Shown here: positions 21,441 through 33,974 of the stretch, in pieces
Numbering within the stretch: the first letter of the stretch is position 1
Layout: every line of letters starts with the position of its first letter
NCBI GenBank assembly: GCA_025677815.1
Contig: JAIXMP010000001.1
Location: forward strand, 1,612,001-1,676,000
Length of the DNA: 64,000 bases
Direction of reading: 5' to 3'
From: Phascolomyces articulosus
Taxonomy: Eukaryota; Mucoromycota; Mucoromycetes; Mucorales; Lichtheimiaceae
Notes under the pieces: generated by a model
Seen by the model: only the letters and a program-made list of their open reading frames with translations
Told to the model about the DNA's origin: nothing
Database searches by the model: none
Position numbers and translations under genes: made by a program

Positions 21441-24400
21441 TTAATAAAATGAGATATCAGCATCACCTTCGGCTGGTGCATCCAAATCAACATATGATTT
21501 AACTTGACGTGGATCTTTTGGAAGATTGCTGTCATCTAAATCATAACTATAATAAATAGGTAAAATTAATATACTATTCCTTCATAAAGAAAGAAAAGAT
21601 AAAAAGAAGAAAAGCTTACTTTGAAGCGCTTGCTCCTGGCTTATTGCCAAGTCGTTCATTGATATTCTTACGGCCACCAGGACCACCTCGTCGACCGCCT
21701 CCTGGGCCGCCACCAGCGGCAGCAGCAGCTGCCATAGCCCAACCAGGGTCACCAAATCCAATTCTTGGGATCTGATCCCAGGGCGCTCCAAAGCCAGGAC
21801 CAGGTATATGACCCATTCCAGGTGGTGGGCGCATACCACCATTCATGCCAGCAGTCATCATAAATGGCATAGATAATGGCATACCATTACCCATAGCACC
21901 CATTGGCATATTACCGGAATTGGAGTTTGGATTATTGGCTTGAATCAAATGATTTGGATCACATACATAGTTGTTATAAAAATCAACGTCTTCCTTGATC
22001 GCATCAATTTCTTCAGGGTGTTTTGAAAAGATATGTTTTTCAACATACTCAAAACCTTTGAATGCTTTAGCACATTCACCTACTCGACACTTGTATTTTG
22101 CTTCATGTTCTTTCAGTACATGTTCCTTCACATAAGCATCGGTTTCCCTGTTAAAAAGAGATAGATGCAACAAAGATATTAATAAACAAGTTGTTGTTAG
22201 GTTGCTTCAATGAATCCATACTTTTTTAATATTTTGGCTCCCATTCTTTCAAGCTCGTGATCATCTGGGACATTAATCTTCATAGCAATTTTTTGATCTA
22301 TGTTCTTTGCCCATTGGATTCCTAACCGAAGTACAATAGAATATGGGGGAATGGTTCAGATTAGAACAAGCAAATGTTTTTTTACTATATATGGCTATGT
22401 ATAATTATACAAAATGCGATTTTTTTAAATGTACATGACTACTTTATCTTACCAAATTTTTCATTCTTGGATTGTTGTTTTGGATCTATCTCTTCTGTTG
22501 GTGATGTTGCCACTTTTCGTACATGAGGATCAACACATCGTCTGTTCATTTCTTCAGTTGAATCACATTCAAGAGCACAGTAGTAACAATACATATGTAC
22601 ATGTCTTAAATAGGCCAAGATCATATCCAATTCTTTCTTCAGTTTCCAATTTTGTTCATTACTTTGGGCATCGGTTTCCATATCTGTACTCGATTTGTCA
22701 TTATTCTCTTCTGTTACAGCGGTAGCGGTTGATTCATCATGCTTTGCAATAACTTCTTTTGCTCGTTTTAATACATCCTGTAATACATTAACGTTTTCAC
22801 CAAGCTCTGATTCCAAACGCTTTGCCAATTGTTTAGCTTGATCTATATCCTTTTCAAGACGTTTATTGACTGATGCAATTTCGTAAGTAATCTTTGACGT
22901 CCTTGATTGATATCGATTCTTGTAGTTCATCGCCAAATGGAAAACAAAGTCGTCGATCTTTATTTTTTTCATAAACGTTAACGTATAGTTCAAAATAAAT
23001 GTGACACCATACATATATTTATACATATACATATATCCCACTCCCATTCTCATATAATGATACGGCACCTTTTGACTATCTAATTCATCGAAAGCTTTTT
23101 GCATATCTGTGCCTTGCTTGAAATGAATCCAACCAATTCGATGGAACTTTTTGTTTGGACTAGGTTCTGATAAAACAACATATTCAAATCCTTCCACATC
23201 ACTACACATCTATTAAAATCAAAAAAAGATGAATTAAGTAAATAATACCAATCACTAAAGTGTGAATGATTCATCACAAAAAAAAATTGAGTCCATTTTC
23301 TTACCTCGATGATCTTTTGTCGTGCAATTGTTGGAGGAACAGTCTTGATAATTAAATGGTCTGCATATTCTTTCGCTGACATATCGGTATCTTCTCCAGT
23401 GGTAGTATTTTCTTCTGGGTTATCATCCTCTTTTTCTTTTTCATCTGTTGCCGCTGTAACTGCTGCCGATGTATCCTCATTGTTATTATTTCCTGAACCT
23501 TGTTCTGTTGATGATTTTGCATCATAATTCACATCATCATATTTGCCATTCTCGAGATTCTTTTTAAATTCTTCCAAATATTCCATTCGACGTCTCTTCA
23601 TATCATCAATTCGATCTTTGGCGATTTTTGGATGGTACTTTTCTTGAAACCATTGTTTATCTTTGTTGTTATTGAAAAAGGTGCTAAGCTGTCGAGCTAT
23701 CACCTTTTCTTTATATTGTTGATACCGCTTTTTCAGTTCATCTTCATCAAATTGGCTCCTTGAGTGAACGCTTCGTAAATGATCACAGAACTGTTTGAAA
23801 TTGACGACATAATCAAGTTGATCCAAATCAGGTGCTGGCATTCTGATTCACCAGAAAGACAAAAAAAAATAGGTATTTTGTGTTTATATTCATATTGAGA
23901 ACTTCAAACATTTCCATCACTACAAAAACCCTTCTTTTTCCATTATATATACTACATACCTTCCCATAGCTGGCCATCCTCCTCCCATCATTGGCATATT
24001 TACAACATCTATGGAAATAAAATAAAAGACATAATATCAGTTTCCTTTCTCTCTTATTGATGGTAATTGAATATTACGAAAAAAACAACGAAGTTCAATG
24101 GCCAAAAATAAAAATGAAGGAATAAAATAACTTACCTCCCATCATTGAATAGCCAGGATTATTCCCACCATTGCCTCCAGTATTAGCACCACTGTTATTA
24201 TTATTACTGTTATTACCACGATCTCCTCCACCACTATCTCTACCACCAAATGCAGGGGAGTTTTGAGATTCTTGTTGCTGTGGTTGTTGCTGTTGCTGAT
24301 GCTGTTGTTGTTGTAGACTACTATAACGTGGTCCAGGAGCATATCCATCGCGTTCATAATTAGGAATATAATGATCACCGTCTGGTTGGTGATGATGGTA

Positions 24401-24898
24401 ATCAGGTTCTCGTTGACCACCTCCTCGTGGCATCACGCCATAATCGCCATGGGAGGGTGAGCCCATCTTTGAAAATGACGCTCGTCGCTTACTATGTCGA
24501 CGTTCTAATAATAATAATAATCACAATAATGATAAATATTAACTTAAATCTACCTTTCTTTTAATAATAATAATAATAATAATAATTGATTCAATCTAAA
24601 TATCTATATTTCTGGTTTCTATTCTTTTTTTTTCTTCGTAGATTTTTTAATGTCCATAAATTTTAAATTTTGAAGTACCTTCTGGTGGAGTAATACTACG
24701 ACGATGTCTCTTTTTACGATCATAACGATCATAATCATCAGGGGGAGGTCGACTATACATTGCATGATCGCGTTCTAAACTTCTTTCTCGTCGAAACTTT
24801 TCTCGTCCATGCGTACGTGGTGAATATTCGTCATCCGACCAATCGTACCCCATACCACCTCCTCTTCCAACAGGAGAATAGTTTCTACGATCAGACAT
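21441..24898 (-). CDS. Ars2/Serrate-family nuclear RNA-processing factor
   Basis: Homologue of metazoan ARS2 (SRRT) and plant SERRATE, which links the nuclear cap-binding complex to RNA decay, 3'-end formation and small-RNA processing. The N-terminus is low-complexity, RS/RD/Gly-rich and Gln-rich (MSDRRNYSPVGRGGG..., poly-Q at 24260-24310). The folded core begins near 23840 with LDYVVNFKQFCDHLR, followed by YKEKVIARQLSTFF and FQEKYHP. An RRM-like part spans about 23220-23060. The helical MILAYLRHVHMYCYYC segment lies near 22610. A C2H2-type zinc finger follows with HEAKYKCRVGECAKAFKGFE and IFSKHPEEI (22020-22130). The C-terminus after a Gly/Met/Pro-rich linker is YVDLDAPAEGDADISFY, matching the family's DLDAP tail. 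About nine exons. A 111-base stop-free, intron-like block at 22958-23068 is treated as an intron. Confidence 0.9.
22958..23068 (-). other. 111-base stop-free intron-like block in Ars2 (possible exitron)
   Basis: The block starts GTGCCG and ends AAATAAAG on the coding strand. It is very AT-rich, carries TTAACG as a possible branch site, and is exactly 37 codons with no stop. Its translation is Tyr/Met-rich (GYMYMYKYMYG) and unlike the rest of Ars2. Removing it joins DELDSQK to IDDFVFHLAMN, a natural-looking helix. If retained, the reading frame is kept. Confidence 0.55.
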
Positions 24899-25300
24899 TT
24901 ATAAAGAAAAAAAGTGGTATGATATATATGTTTTTTGGTTTTTTTTAAAAAAAAAAATAAGGGGGAAGAAGAGGAAAAAAGAAAATAATATGAATTAAGA
25001 AAAGGGAATGTGAAAAGGCTTTTTTTCTTTCAGGGACAAAATAAAAACGCCAAGTAAAAAAAAAAAAAAAAGTGACAGAAGAAAAGAAGAGGAGAGAAAT
25101 AACAAAAAAACGAGGAGTGTGGGTGTGCTTTGTTGTTGTGTCAGTGAAGAAAACCAAACCAATGGCAGCAACCATGATTCATTTTTACAACTCCACCCGT
25201 TTGGAAATTTTCACTTATATTATTCTTTATGCATACTTATATATAATAACTCTTTTTTATTATTGATAAATATCTTATTATTACTAATCGATATATATAT
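24899..25300. other. Intergenic: Ars2 promoter and WrbA 3' UTR
   Basis: The 402 bases hold purine-rich and poly-A/T tracts (GAAGAAGAGG, A15 near 25057). This should be the promoter of Ars2 and the terminator of the quinone reductase. No gene is seen. Confidence 0.5.
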
Positions 25301-26396
25301 CTAATCTCTACGTCCACGGACATGAGCAGCAACAACGTTTCCAAATATTTCACCTTGAGTTCGAGCTACTTCTAATTCCTTCTTTGATGGTTGTCTTGAT
25401 CCATCAGGATTTCTATAAAGTTACATGTTAATATTAGTATAACAATATATCTGCATACGGCTACATATGAAAAAAATAAATAATACATACGTAATCGTTC
25501 CTGCTCCATAAGCAGAACCACCAACAATTTCGGTGTTGTCATTCAAATGCTGTTTAAGAAGGAAAAGTAAAGATATGAAATGTTACTATTGTCCTATTAA
25601 TCCATTACATTCTTTTAATAATTACCGGACTTCTGAATCCAAGCGGAACATAATTGATTCCATGATGGACAAAGTATGGAATGGTTGTAAACGCTGTGGT
25701 TTCTTGACCTAGAATAGTAATATATTCATCATTCATTTTTTTTGTCGATATTATTAATGGTATATTTAAGTACAATATTATAACGCATCCAAGAATAAAT
25801 AATTGATAATTAAATACATACCTCCATGTTGAGCACTAGTTGAAAAGAATGTTCCTGCAAATTTACCAGCCAAAGTATTACGTGCCCACAATCCACCAGT
25901 AGAGTCCAAAAAGCCTTTCATCTAAATCCATCAAAATAACGCGATCATGACATGTTTTACTAATTTAGTGTCATCATTCTTATATTCTCCTCATACCTCT
26001 TCATTTTTTTAAAAACAAACCTGACTGGGAAGAATACCAAATCGAGTTGGTATGCCAAACAAGAAACCGTCTGCATCTTTAAGCTGATCAACTTGGATAA
26101 TTGGAATATCAGGCTTTGGAGGGGCGTTGATTGCCTTCAAAACTTCATCAGGCAATGTTTCAGGAACTGTAAAAATAATTAACAGTAATTGTAAGTACAT
26201 TAAACTTACTTTTTTTTTTTACATGAACGATAATGCGAATAAAAAGAGGATAAAAGCTCTGTTTTTTTAATATATTACCTTGGTAAATGGTTGACTGTAC
26301 ACCAGCTGCTTTCAATCCATGTTGTGCTTCCAAAGCAAGCTTGTAGATATGGTGATATACAGTATAAATAACGATCGAAACCTTTGGTGTTGCCAT
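25301..26396 (-). CDS. NAD(P)H:quinone oxidoreductase, WrbA/flavodoxin type
   Basis: FMN-dependent two-electron quinone reductase of the WrbA/Pst2/Ycp4 group, protecting against quinone redox cycling. About 200 residues in six exons. The start [17 protein letters not shown] contains the FMN phosphate loop (YTVYHHI where WrbA proteins usually have YS-x-GHI). Then come [67 protein letters not shown] (FMN ring contacts), VPLGFRSP and [11 protein letters not shown]. The protein ends at [17 protein letters not shown]. Length and motif order match the family. A TTCGGAC heptamer about 100 bases upstream is shared with the reductase cluster at 38-48 kb, which hints at common induction by electrophiles. 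The second His in the phosphate loop replaces the common Gly and may affect FMN binding. Confidence 0.9.
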
Positions 26397-28670
26397 TGTA
26401 AAGTATGGATAAATATATTTGGGTTTACAATTAAGATGCAAGGGGTGAAAAAAAGAGAAAAGTGTGGTTGAAGTTATATATGCAAATCTAAGTTCGGACA
26501 TTAAATTGCTTAAAAACACGCTTATAAAGATCTTACACAGCTTTACACAATTCACCTCACCTTTTTTCCAGCGACCGGGTTACCTTTAGTAAGAATATGA
26601 AACTGTGACCCACAAATACGGTCAAATTTTTAGTAAACAAATGGCTCATGCTTATCAATTTATTAGCAATAATATTTCCCAATTTTATATCTTAAATCCG
26701 TTTTAACATATACACACAATAACATCATTCTTGCTCCAATAATAATGAAATGAAGTAGAATTGTAGCTAAGGAGAAAAAAAATTACACACTTCTACATCA
26801 CTGACCAAAGAAAATACCGTTGATAGGTCGATCCTCCAAATTTAGTCAACTTGCAACGTAATTGGTGGATTGTTATGGAAAATGAACTCCGAGTGGAGCA
26901 ACCTTAAATAAATAACTCTACTGTTGTTGCTTTATCGCATAATCGACAACTATCTTTAAATCGTTTACCTAAAAAGATTCCTAGTTATAGGGTTTGTTAT
27001 GAAGGGTTTATATCAATATTCCACAGACTGCCTCTGCAAGCGTTAATGATTTCTCTGTACTTTTTTTTAGTGATAAGTTGAATATAGGTGTCATCATGTG
27101 GTTTTGCATCTTGTACAACAGTTCACCAAGTGCACTCTATCCCAAAAACAAATATTTTTTGACCAACACCATGAAGGATGAAGAATAATAGCGCGTTTTG
27201 TTTATTTGCATTCAAATAAACTATAAATATTTTGATCACAACAGTGTTGATAGAATAGTATATATTTTGTATAAAACATTTGGTATATTTTACTGTTATA
27301 ATCACTTTGTTTCTTAAAGATAACACATGTGGAGTTGAGTAGCGCCAACCTGGAGAATTATAAGATAAAAGCAATGGTTTTATTTAACTTTGTCATGAAT
27401 GATGATTGAATATTACAACAGGATATACAAACCTAGCCCCACCAAGTAGAAGTACGAAGCAAATAAATACCTATCATCATCTCTTATCCATTGGAAGATA
27501 AACATCATGACGCGTTAATAGGCTGTGATTATAAAAGAGTGCCATCTTCTTCTATTGAAATAAATAATCCATATAATACAGCAGCCATATTAAATGTTGT
27601 TTGTAAAAAAGGCGAAGGGGAGAAATAGGATAAGGAGAAGGAATTTATTTAGAATTGTTGTATTAAAATAATCCAGTGTGTTTACATGAAAACTCGCCAT
27701 ATTATACTGATTAAGAAGGAAACCATTCTCTTCAAGCAACCGCCTCGTTGAATTTTTCTTGGAGCCTGTCAAAATTATAGTATAGCTCGCTGGCTTTCTC
27801 ATGATTTGTTTGTTTACTGCATTTATTCTTGTTACTGGTTGTGGTTGTTTGGATAACCCAATGAACAATAACAAGTGAGAAATACGCGCTACTACTCCTG
27901 CGAAATGCACTGACACATTCAGCTTATGACATATTATAAAACTCATCGAACCATTTTTTGTGTAAAGTATAAATTTTCCACACCAGGGTGTATCAATTTT
28001 ATGTAACATAGTATATTTGGAGAAGAGGAGGGGTGTAGTCTATAGGTCGTGATATTAATTTATTGGAAAATAGGACATACCAACAAATGGTAAATGACAG
28101 GTTAACATTAACAAATACAAATAACAGCATGGAGAACGGATCTACTATTCATAACGCAAGTGCTAGTGGCTCATTAGTTGCTACTAATTCTCCCAATTGA
28201 TATGTTGGGTGGAGATGTTTATGTATATGCAGTTGTATTAAACGTAATATTTTTTAACAGGAAGGAAATGTATGTACATCCTAATGATTACATCATATCT
28301 ACCATGTTTGCATTATAATGTACTCATAACCATTATAATGCTGTATCCGACCTAAAAAGTCTCAGTTTTCTTTATTATGCCGCATCATATTTTTGATATA
28401 CCAGCCCAAAAACAATATAAAAACTATGAACAATCAAACTATTTATTCAATTATTAATATATGTTTTTTTTATATGACTTTTGAGTTTTTCCGTCATGTA
28501 CATACTTTGGAGGGGTCAATATGGTTTACAGATAAAGAGTAAAAAAGAAATAAATAAAAAAAGAAGTGGTAATAATACATAAACTAAATTCAGTTGACCG
28601 CTCTTCAACTTGATAATTTTGGGATTTATTCATATCACTTTATAAGTTAATATTTATCATGGTCCGACCT
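26397..28670. other. Long intergenic region with decayed coding-like fragments
   Basis: 2.3 kb without an intact gene. The right end leads into the transposon island. On the minus strand, 26880-27370 reads as protein-like in one frame (LRNKVIITVKYTKCFIQNIY; REIINACRGSLWNIDINPS) but with several stops, so it may be a dead gene. A 139-codon open frame at 27590-28009 (minus) is hydrophobic at its C-terminus and matches nothing I recognise; I do not call it. Confidence 0.45.
26493..26499 (-). promoter_or_regulatory. TTCGGAC heptamer upstream of the WrbA-type gene
   Basis: TTCGGAC on the plus strand, 97-103 bases before the ATG of the minus-strand quinone reductase. The same heptamer occurs upstream of the three intact reductases at 38202, 42133 and 46547. 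Orientation relative to the gene is reversed here compared with the other three. Confidence 0.45.
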
Positions 28671-28775
28671 GATCCAGCTTGATTTTGCTTGACACAGTTT
28701 GATTTTTTTTAATATTACATTATCGGGCTTGATCCAGCTTGATTTCGTTTAATATCTACATTATTTTGCTTGTCT
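28671..28775 (+). repeat. Left arm of an outer inverted repeat (about 50-60 bp units)
   Basis: Two tandem units, each starting GATCCAGCTTGATTT and ending in an AATAT...ACATTAT stretch. The same units occur in inverted orientation at about 36978-37115 beyond the right end of the transposon. The best aligned segment (AGCTTGATTTTGCTTGA followed by a variable part and TTTAATA..ACATTATC) is roughly 85 per cent identical over 50 bases by eye. This is an older repeat into which the 7,970-bp element inserted. Confidence 0.65.
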
Positions 28776-28877
28776 GTGCATGCTAAATCGTCTTTGGAGC
28801 TTTTTAATGAGTTTTAAAATGTAAAGGTCTGAAACCGTCCTGTTTACCCATATCATGGCCCATATCCAGGAAATATA

Positions 28878-28897
28878 CAGTCAGACCCCGTTTCTTG
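28878..28897 (+). repeat. Left terminal inverted repeat of the element
   Basis: CAGTCAGACCCCGTTTCTTG, preceded directly by TA (28876-28877). It is a perfect 20-base match to the reverse complement of 36828-36847, which is followed by TA (36848-36849). The CAGT start and TA duplication are typical of pogo/Tigger elements. Confidence 0.9.
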
Positions 28898-29139
28898 GGC
28901 CCGGGTACCATAGCTGTGCCCGAAGGAATTAATTTTTTTTGAAAATTGGCCGAAGCGAAGCTGAAGCCAATTTTTAATTAAAATTCTACTATTATGAAGC
29001 AATATGATGGTTTTTATTAAGAAAAAAAGAAGATAGATATAATATATGATCAAAAATATAATAGTTGTATGTAGTATCAATAATTGTGAAGTATAAGTTG
29101 ATGGAAAAATGTTCAGGTTGGTCGTTTTAGAAATTATAT

Positions 29140-32100
29140 TCATTGGTTATTATTAGATTTCAAAAGAGGGCATGTTCCTCGTCCTGTTCTGCCAATGCAT
29201 GAATTACTTCGACATGTTTTACAATGTCTGACACGTGTTGGTGCATGTAAACCATTAGAGGCATTGGTACTTGAATAAGGAGCAGTGTATGTTAAAGGAA
29301 GTGGCGGATAAAGCAATTGATGCGGTAGAAGTGGGCTATAAAGTATTGTTGAGGGCATTGGCTGTTGGATAGTATTTGCTGTATGACTACTTATTGTTTC
29401 GTTTGAAGGCGGTGCGACAATGGAGTCAATGTGCTCAGTATTATCAGTTTCTTTTTCAATTTGCGATGATGGTGTTGATGATGATGTAGCATTTTCCTGA
29501 TCAATAATAGCTTCAATTCGAGGTATTTTAAGAGCTGCAGGAGTTTGGGCTTCTGGAATATTACGCTTTCTTGTTGAAGAGCGTAAACTCTGCTGCAAAA
29601 TTTCTAACTGTTCTTTATAGCTATTCTTTGTAATACATATATTCTGATACTCACACCATTTGCTGTGGTAACTGTGTAAATGCTCCGGTGCTTTATAAAA
29701 AATGGTCTTTCCGTCGACAAAAGCTGACCATAATTTTGCGAACCTGTCAAAATCAGGTTGTTGATTACGTTGGGTTTGTTGAAGAAAATGTTGTCGAATT
29801 AATGAATCATATTTGTTGCGCTCAACTTGTGTTTGTACAGGAATTATAGCATGGGCAGCCCCTTGGCGTTGAGCCATAAATTTATATTGTGCTCCAGGTG
29901 TATGTGCTGTTGAACCATGTAATATGACCAATGTAGCTAAATCAAAGGAAGACGTACGGCATCTTGCGGATGCTATTGAGCTATTTGCCGAAGGAATGTT
30001 ATATAGATCCATAAGTGGTTTGGGTAGAGTGGAAATACCAAAACTTTCGTCAGAAGAAGCAAGGTGAATAGCATATTTATGTACTCCAGGTTCATCATAA
30101 ACAGCTGGTAATCCAAGTTGCAGGCGTAAATCATTTATATGTTGAGTGAGCCATGGCTCATAATGTCCTTTGTGAATTTTTCCATATCTATTCATTGTTC
30201 CGACCTAAAACATCGTAATAGTAAATTAGTTTTATAGTCATTTTTAGTCATTATTATATTCATAAAATAACATACATCAATGTTATGGCGCAAACGATAA
30301 TCTGCAAGGACGCCATCAGCTAATGCCGGACTAGCACCAAAAGACCCAAACTTCCGAATTACATTCTGATGGATGCCTCCCTCAAGTGAATTGGTTCCTC
30401 GACAACAGCGATACAATGAGAGCCCATCTCGATCTTGTCCCATTTTAAAATAGAATGAATAACCAGGAGGATCTGAAACGTGGCCTTCATGAATCGATGA
30501 TAGCACATTTTTAGACTTCTTCCATGCTTCATTATCAAATAATGGACGTCCTGTTCTTGCACATTTCAAAGGACCATATGTTTCAAACAAATTTTTTATA
30601 ATAGGATACAAGACTTCTGGTGGTGGAACAGCTCCTATAGGACATATATTGTTTAATATCATTATCAACATTTTTATATTACCAAGATATACTTTAGTTG
30701 CAACAACTTCTACTTACGTTTCACACGACGAAAGATCCACCTTGGATTTTTTAGTAGTTTTTCATCCCATGTTGTTTCGTACCGTGTTAAAACTGCTTCA
30801 ACCTTTTTCTTATCATCTTCATCTACAACAAAAAGTGCATCACGTAGCTTTCGTGAAAAATCGTTTGCAAGCCCATGTCTACGTGGTACTTTAATCTGAT
30901 CCATGAGATGAAAAACATCTTTTAGTACTCTTGAGCGGATGAATTCACTAGGTGAATGTTCAGGGAGGGAGGAGAATTGTTGATTTCCATATTCTCTGCT
31001 TTCCGTTTGTATTTGTGATGAGTTTGGATCTTGATGAGGCGTTGGTTCGTTATCTTGAAGGATGGACGTGATATTTTCATTGCTACTGTAATCATCATCT
31101 TCATCATTCACTTGTTCATTTCCATACATTTCTAGGTATTTTTTTTTGTTTAATTAACCATTTTATCATAATAAACATAGAAATATATTAAATAGCTATA
31201 CAGAACATACCTATTGTAGATATATCAACATTATTCGATTGTTCACTGTTATCAGTTTCTTCAACAGTATTTTGAGAATTATTTTGGATATTAACAGAAT
31301 GTGATGTGCGTAAATCGGATAATCTGGCAACTATTTCAAATGGGACTTGACCGTATTCAGAAAGAGGTTTTCCATCTCTATCCACTGCGTTCGGAACTAA
31401 GACCTGTTTTATGTTGATTATAACCTGTGTCTTGGTTAACTTTTTATTATCAAATTTATCTCGTTGGCAGCTTATTTCTCCATAAGCAGCGGGCAGAACC
31501 ATAGACCAAGGATGATAAGATATGGACGTCCCTATTTCATTTGATAAATATCAGAATGAAAGTACTGCAAAGAATACAAAATTGAAATGAATTTCCATAA
31601 CATGCTGCTAATGTATACCTTCATTTACTGGTTTAGTTACTCGTTTTCCTATCACTTCATTCTGTTTCAATTTATGATAAATTTGTAAGCCGGCCCAGGC
31701 ATCCAAAGCAGCGTATTCCATTTGTGTATCAGATAAATCACTAGCATCCCAATCACTGAGGCGAACATTATTATCCTTCGGTAAAAACCGTTCTAAAACT
31801 CGAGCGCAAATTTCAGACAAGCTTATTCTTTGTCTTTCAATAGCTCCACGTTCCTTGCAATATAAGGCAACATCATATCCGCCAACACAAGTACCAGGAT
31901 CAAGACCAAAGTTTCGTTCAATTTTTTTTAAATCACCTTGTATAGCACGTCCAAACTTGATAATGTTTGAATTAGATAATACCTCTATCAATGGTTCAGG
32001 AAGGACATCCAAATGATGAACACAGTATATATCAACCGTATTGTTATAAGCAATTTGTATTGTGGCAAGCTTTCCTGGTTCACGAGTTACAGGATCAGTA

Positions 32101-33974
32101 GGCCATTCACAATCAAAGCCGACTACTATTTGCTATGGTTGAGTAGGCTCTGAAGTACTAGCGATAGGTGTTTTGATAAGATCAAGCAACTCTTGTGCGG
32201 CAGATGCTATACGATCAGTTTCATTTATGCAACGAATTTCTACACTGTCTCCAGGAATTGTTAACTTTGGATAATTGCTATAATCAACGGATTTACCGGG
32301 TTCAGTATCTGTTACAGGTTGGAGGGCTTCCTTCAATGAAGGAAAAACATTTTCCAGAAAACCCTTGTCGCCTCTTACGTTATCCGTAAAAAAAATTTCG
32401 GGATGACCATGACCGTAGAAATCGAGCGAGCGTCGTACAGCATTAAAAGCATATTTTAAATGAGAAAGGGATTTTGTTGGAACAAGGTATTGTAAACGTA
32501 CTTCTTCATACTCGTTGAGAATTGTGTATAAAGCAGTAAAAATTGGTGAGCCATCAACTTTTCGAATCAGTTTGATGATTTTGAACGAATGATCTCCCTT
32601 GAGATACTTTGCATCAAGGACCATCATTTGTTTGTCGAGTAAAGGCCTGATTTCTTCCATGTAGTTGGTGTAAAACGATCGAAAGTACTGGGGTGAAGGT
32701 ATAAATCCTCCATATCCATTTTTATCGTCGAAATCAGAGAAAGAAGGTAATATATTGCTGCTGTTATTCAAAGTGAAATAATTATCAATTAATGGGTTTT
32801 CGTTTCGATATACAGCTGCAGTAAGGTATTGGAATTCAAGTCTGGCGTGTTTAAGCTTGTGTAGTTCGCGCAATATTTTCTGGAGTCGCTTTGGTCCGAC
32901 AGAATTTTGCATGCAAGGTCGTAAAAGATCACCAACTGTTTTTGACACGCCACTTCTGTGTGTTAAGTATCCAGGATATTGACATTGAAGGAATTTTGGG
33001 AGTTGACGAATAATATTTTCATTATTGGCAACCGATGTAAACGTGCAATTACTTTTGTTTTTACATTTATAACGTGATGAAAGAATATAAAAGCAACTTG
33101 AATAATGAAAAGAGTTAGTAATGTTAACTATATATACAGTAACACATGTCTCACATTATTTTATTAAACTTTCAGATTACTTACTCAGTAAGATACACTA
33201 CGCGACGTGCTTTTTCTACATACCCTGTTGATTTGAGTTCGGATTTACATTTAGGGCATTTCAATACTTTTTTTCCAAGTTTTTCCAGTAATAAATGAGG
33301 AAGCCAAAGAAAAATACGTGGATAATAAAGACTATCCGGGTTCAGATCATGTATTAATGCAAAAAATGGTTCTTTTGGCTGCACCCAAAAGGTTCCTCTT
33401 TTGTATTCGTCTGGATATTTCTCAAGGACAATGCGCTGATGGATATCATCAAGGTATTTTTGAATTACACCAACTTGTACCTCGGGTTCATCACCATTAT
33501 TATTGGAGGTGTCGTTGTTCGAATCGTTATCGTCTCTCGTGGTTTCATCGACAGTAGCATTAGTATCATAGTCATCCACTGCTTCGCGTGTCCTTGTAAT
33601 AATGATATCTTCAGTTCCTTCTTGTCTATCAATATCTTCATCTTCATCATCAATATCAATTTCATCAAGCACCTCTTCTCCTTCGATTTCTTCTTCTTGT
33701 GCTGGCATCATGGTGTCAAAGATTATTTCCCCAAGGGGTACTTGATCATCCAACGGCAATGCTGTTGTTTCTTGTTGTATATGTGCTATCGAGGTGTCAT
33801 GTTTCTCGCTGGCAGATGAGTTTGATGAAGATGGAACATTGTTACTATTGACCGTGTTAAACGATAATTTTTTTTGTTTTGATCAACTTTTTTAGGTCTC
33901 CCAGCATTGTGTCCTTGGGCGTTCTTTTGGCCAGAAGGTCGACCTCTTTTTTTAAAGTTGAGATTCCCTTCCAT
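29140..33974 (-). pseudogene. Large DDE-like transposase with internal DEDDy 3'-5' exonuclease (DUF6729-type family), damaged copy
   Basis: Six exons on the minus strand encode about 1,500 residues. Domains in order: two AT-hook-like motifs (KKRGRPSG, NAGRPKK; 33900-33950); an acidic linker; a zinc-ribbon domain (IFLWLPHLLLEKLGKKVLKC then CPKCKSEL, and after an intron CFYILSSRYKC; 33330-33040), which I take as DUF6729-like; and a DDE-like core with GDHSFK (near 32590) and FFTDNVRGD (near 32380). Next is a complete exonuclease with DEDDy motifs VVGFDCEW (near 32115), GRAIQGDLKK (near 31940) and YAALDAWAGLQIY (near 31690). The remainder contains RGTNSLEGGIH (near 30385), a likely third acidic residue of the core, and a CxxC-x4-C-x8-C cluster near the C-terminus (29165-29225). 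Lesions: a TAG at the codon just before QIVVGFDCEW (near 32133), and a frame change in an A8 run at about 33868. Introns have clean GT..AG ends and join in frame, so the structure is otherwise well preserved. Function is inferred to be transposition. Confidence 0.8.

Noticed and set aside
27590..28009. 139-codon minus-strand open frame
   Set aside because: No recognised family, AT-driven hydrophobic C-terminus, and no splice partners; could be chance or a fossil, so it is mentioned only in the gap note.
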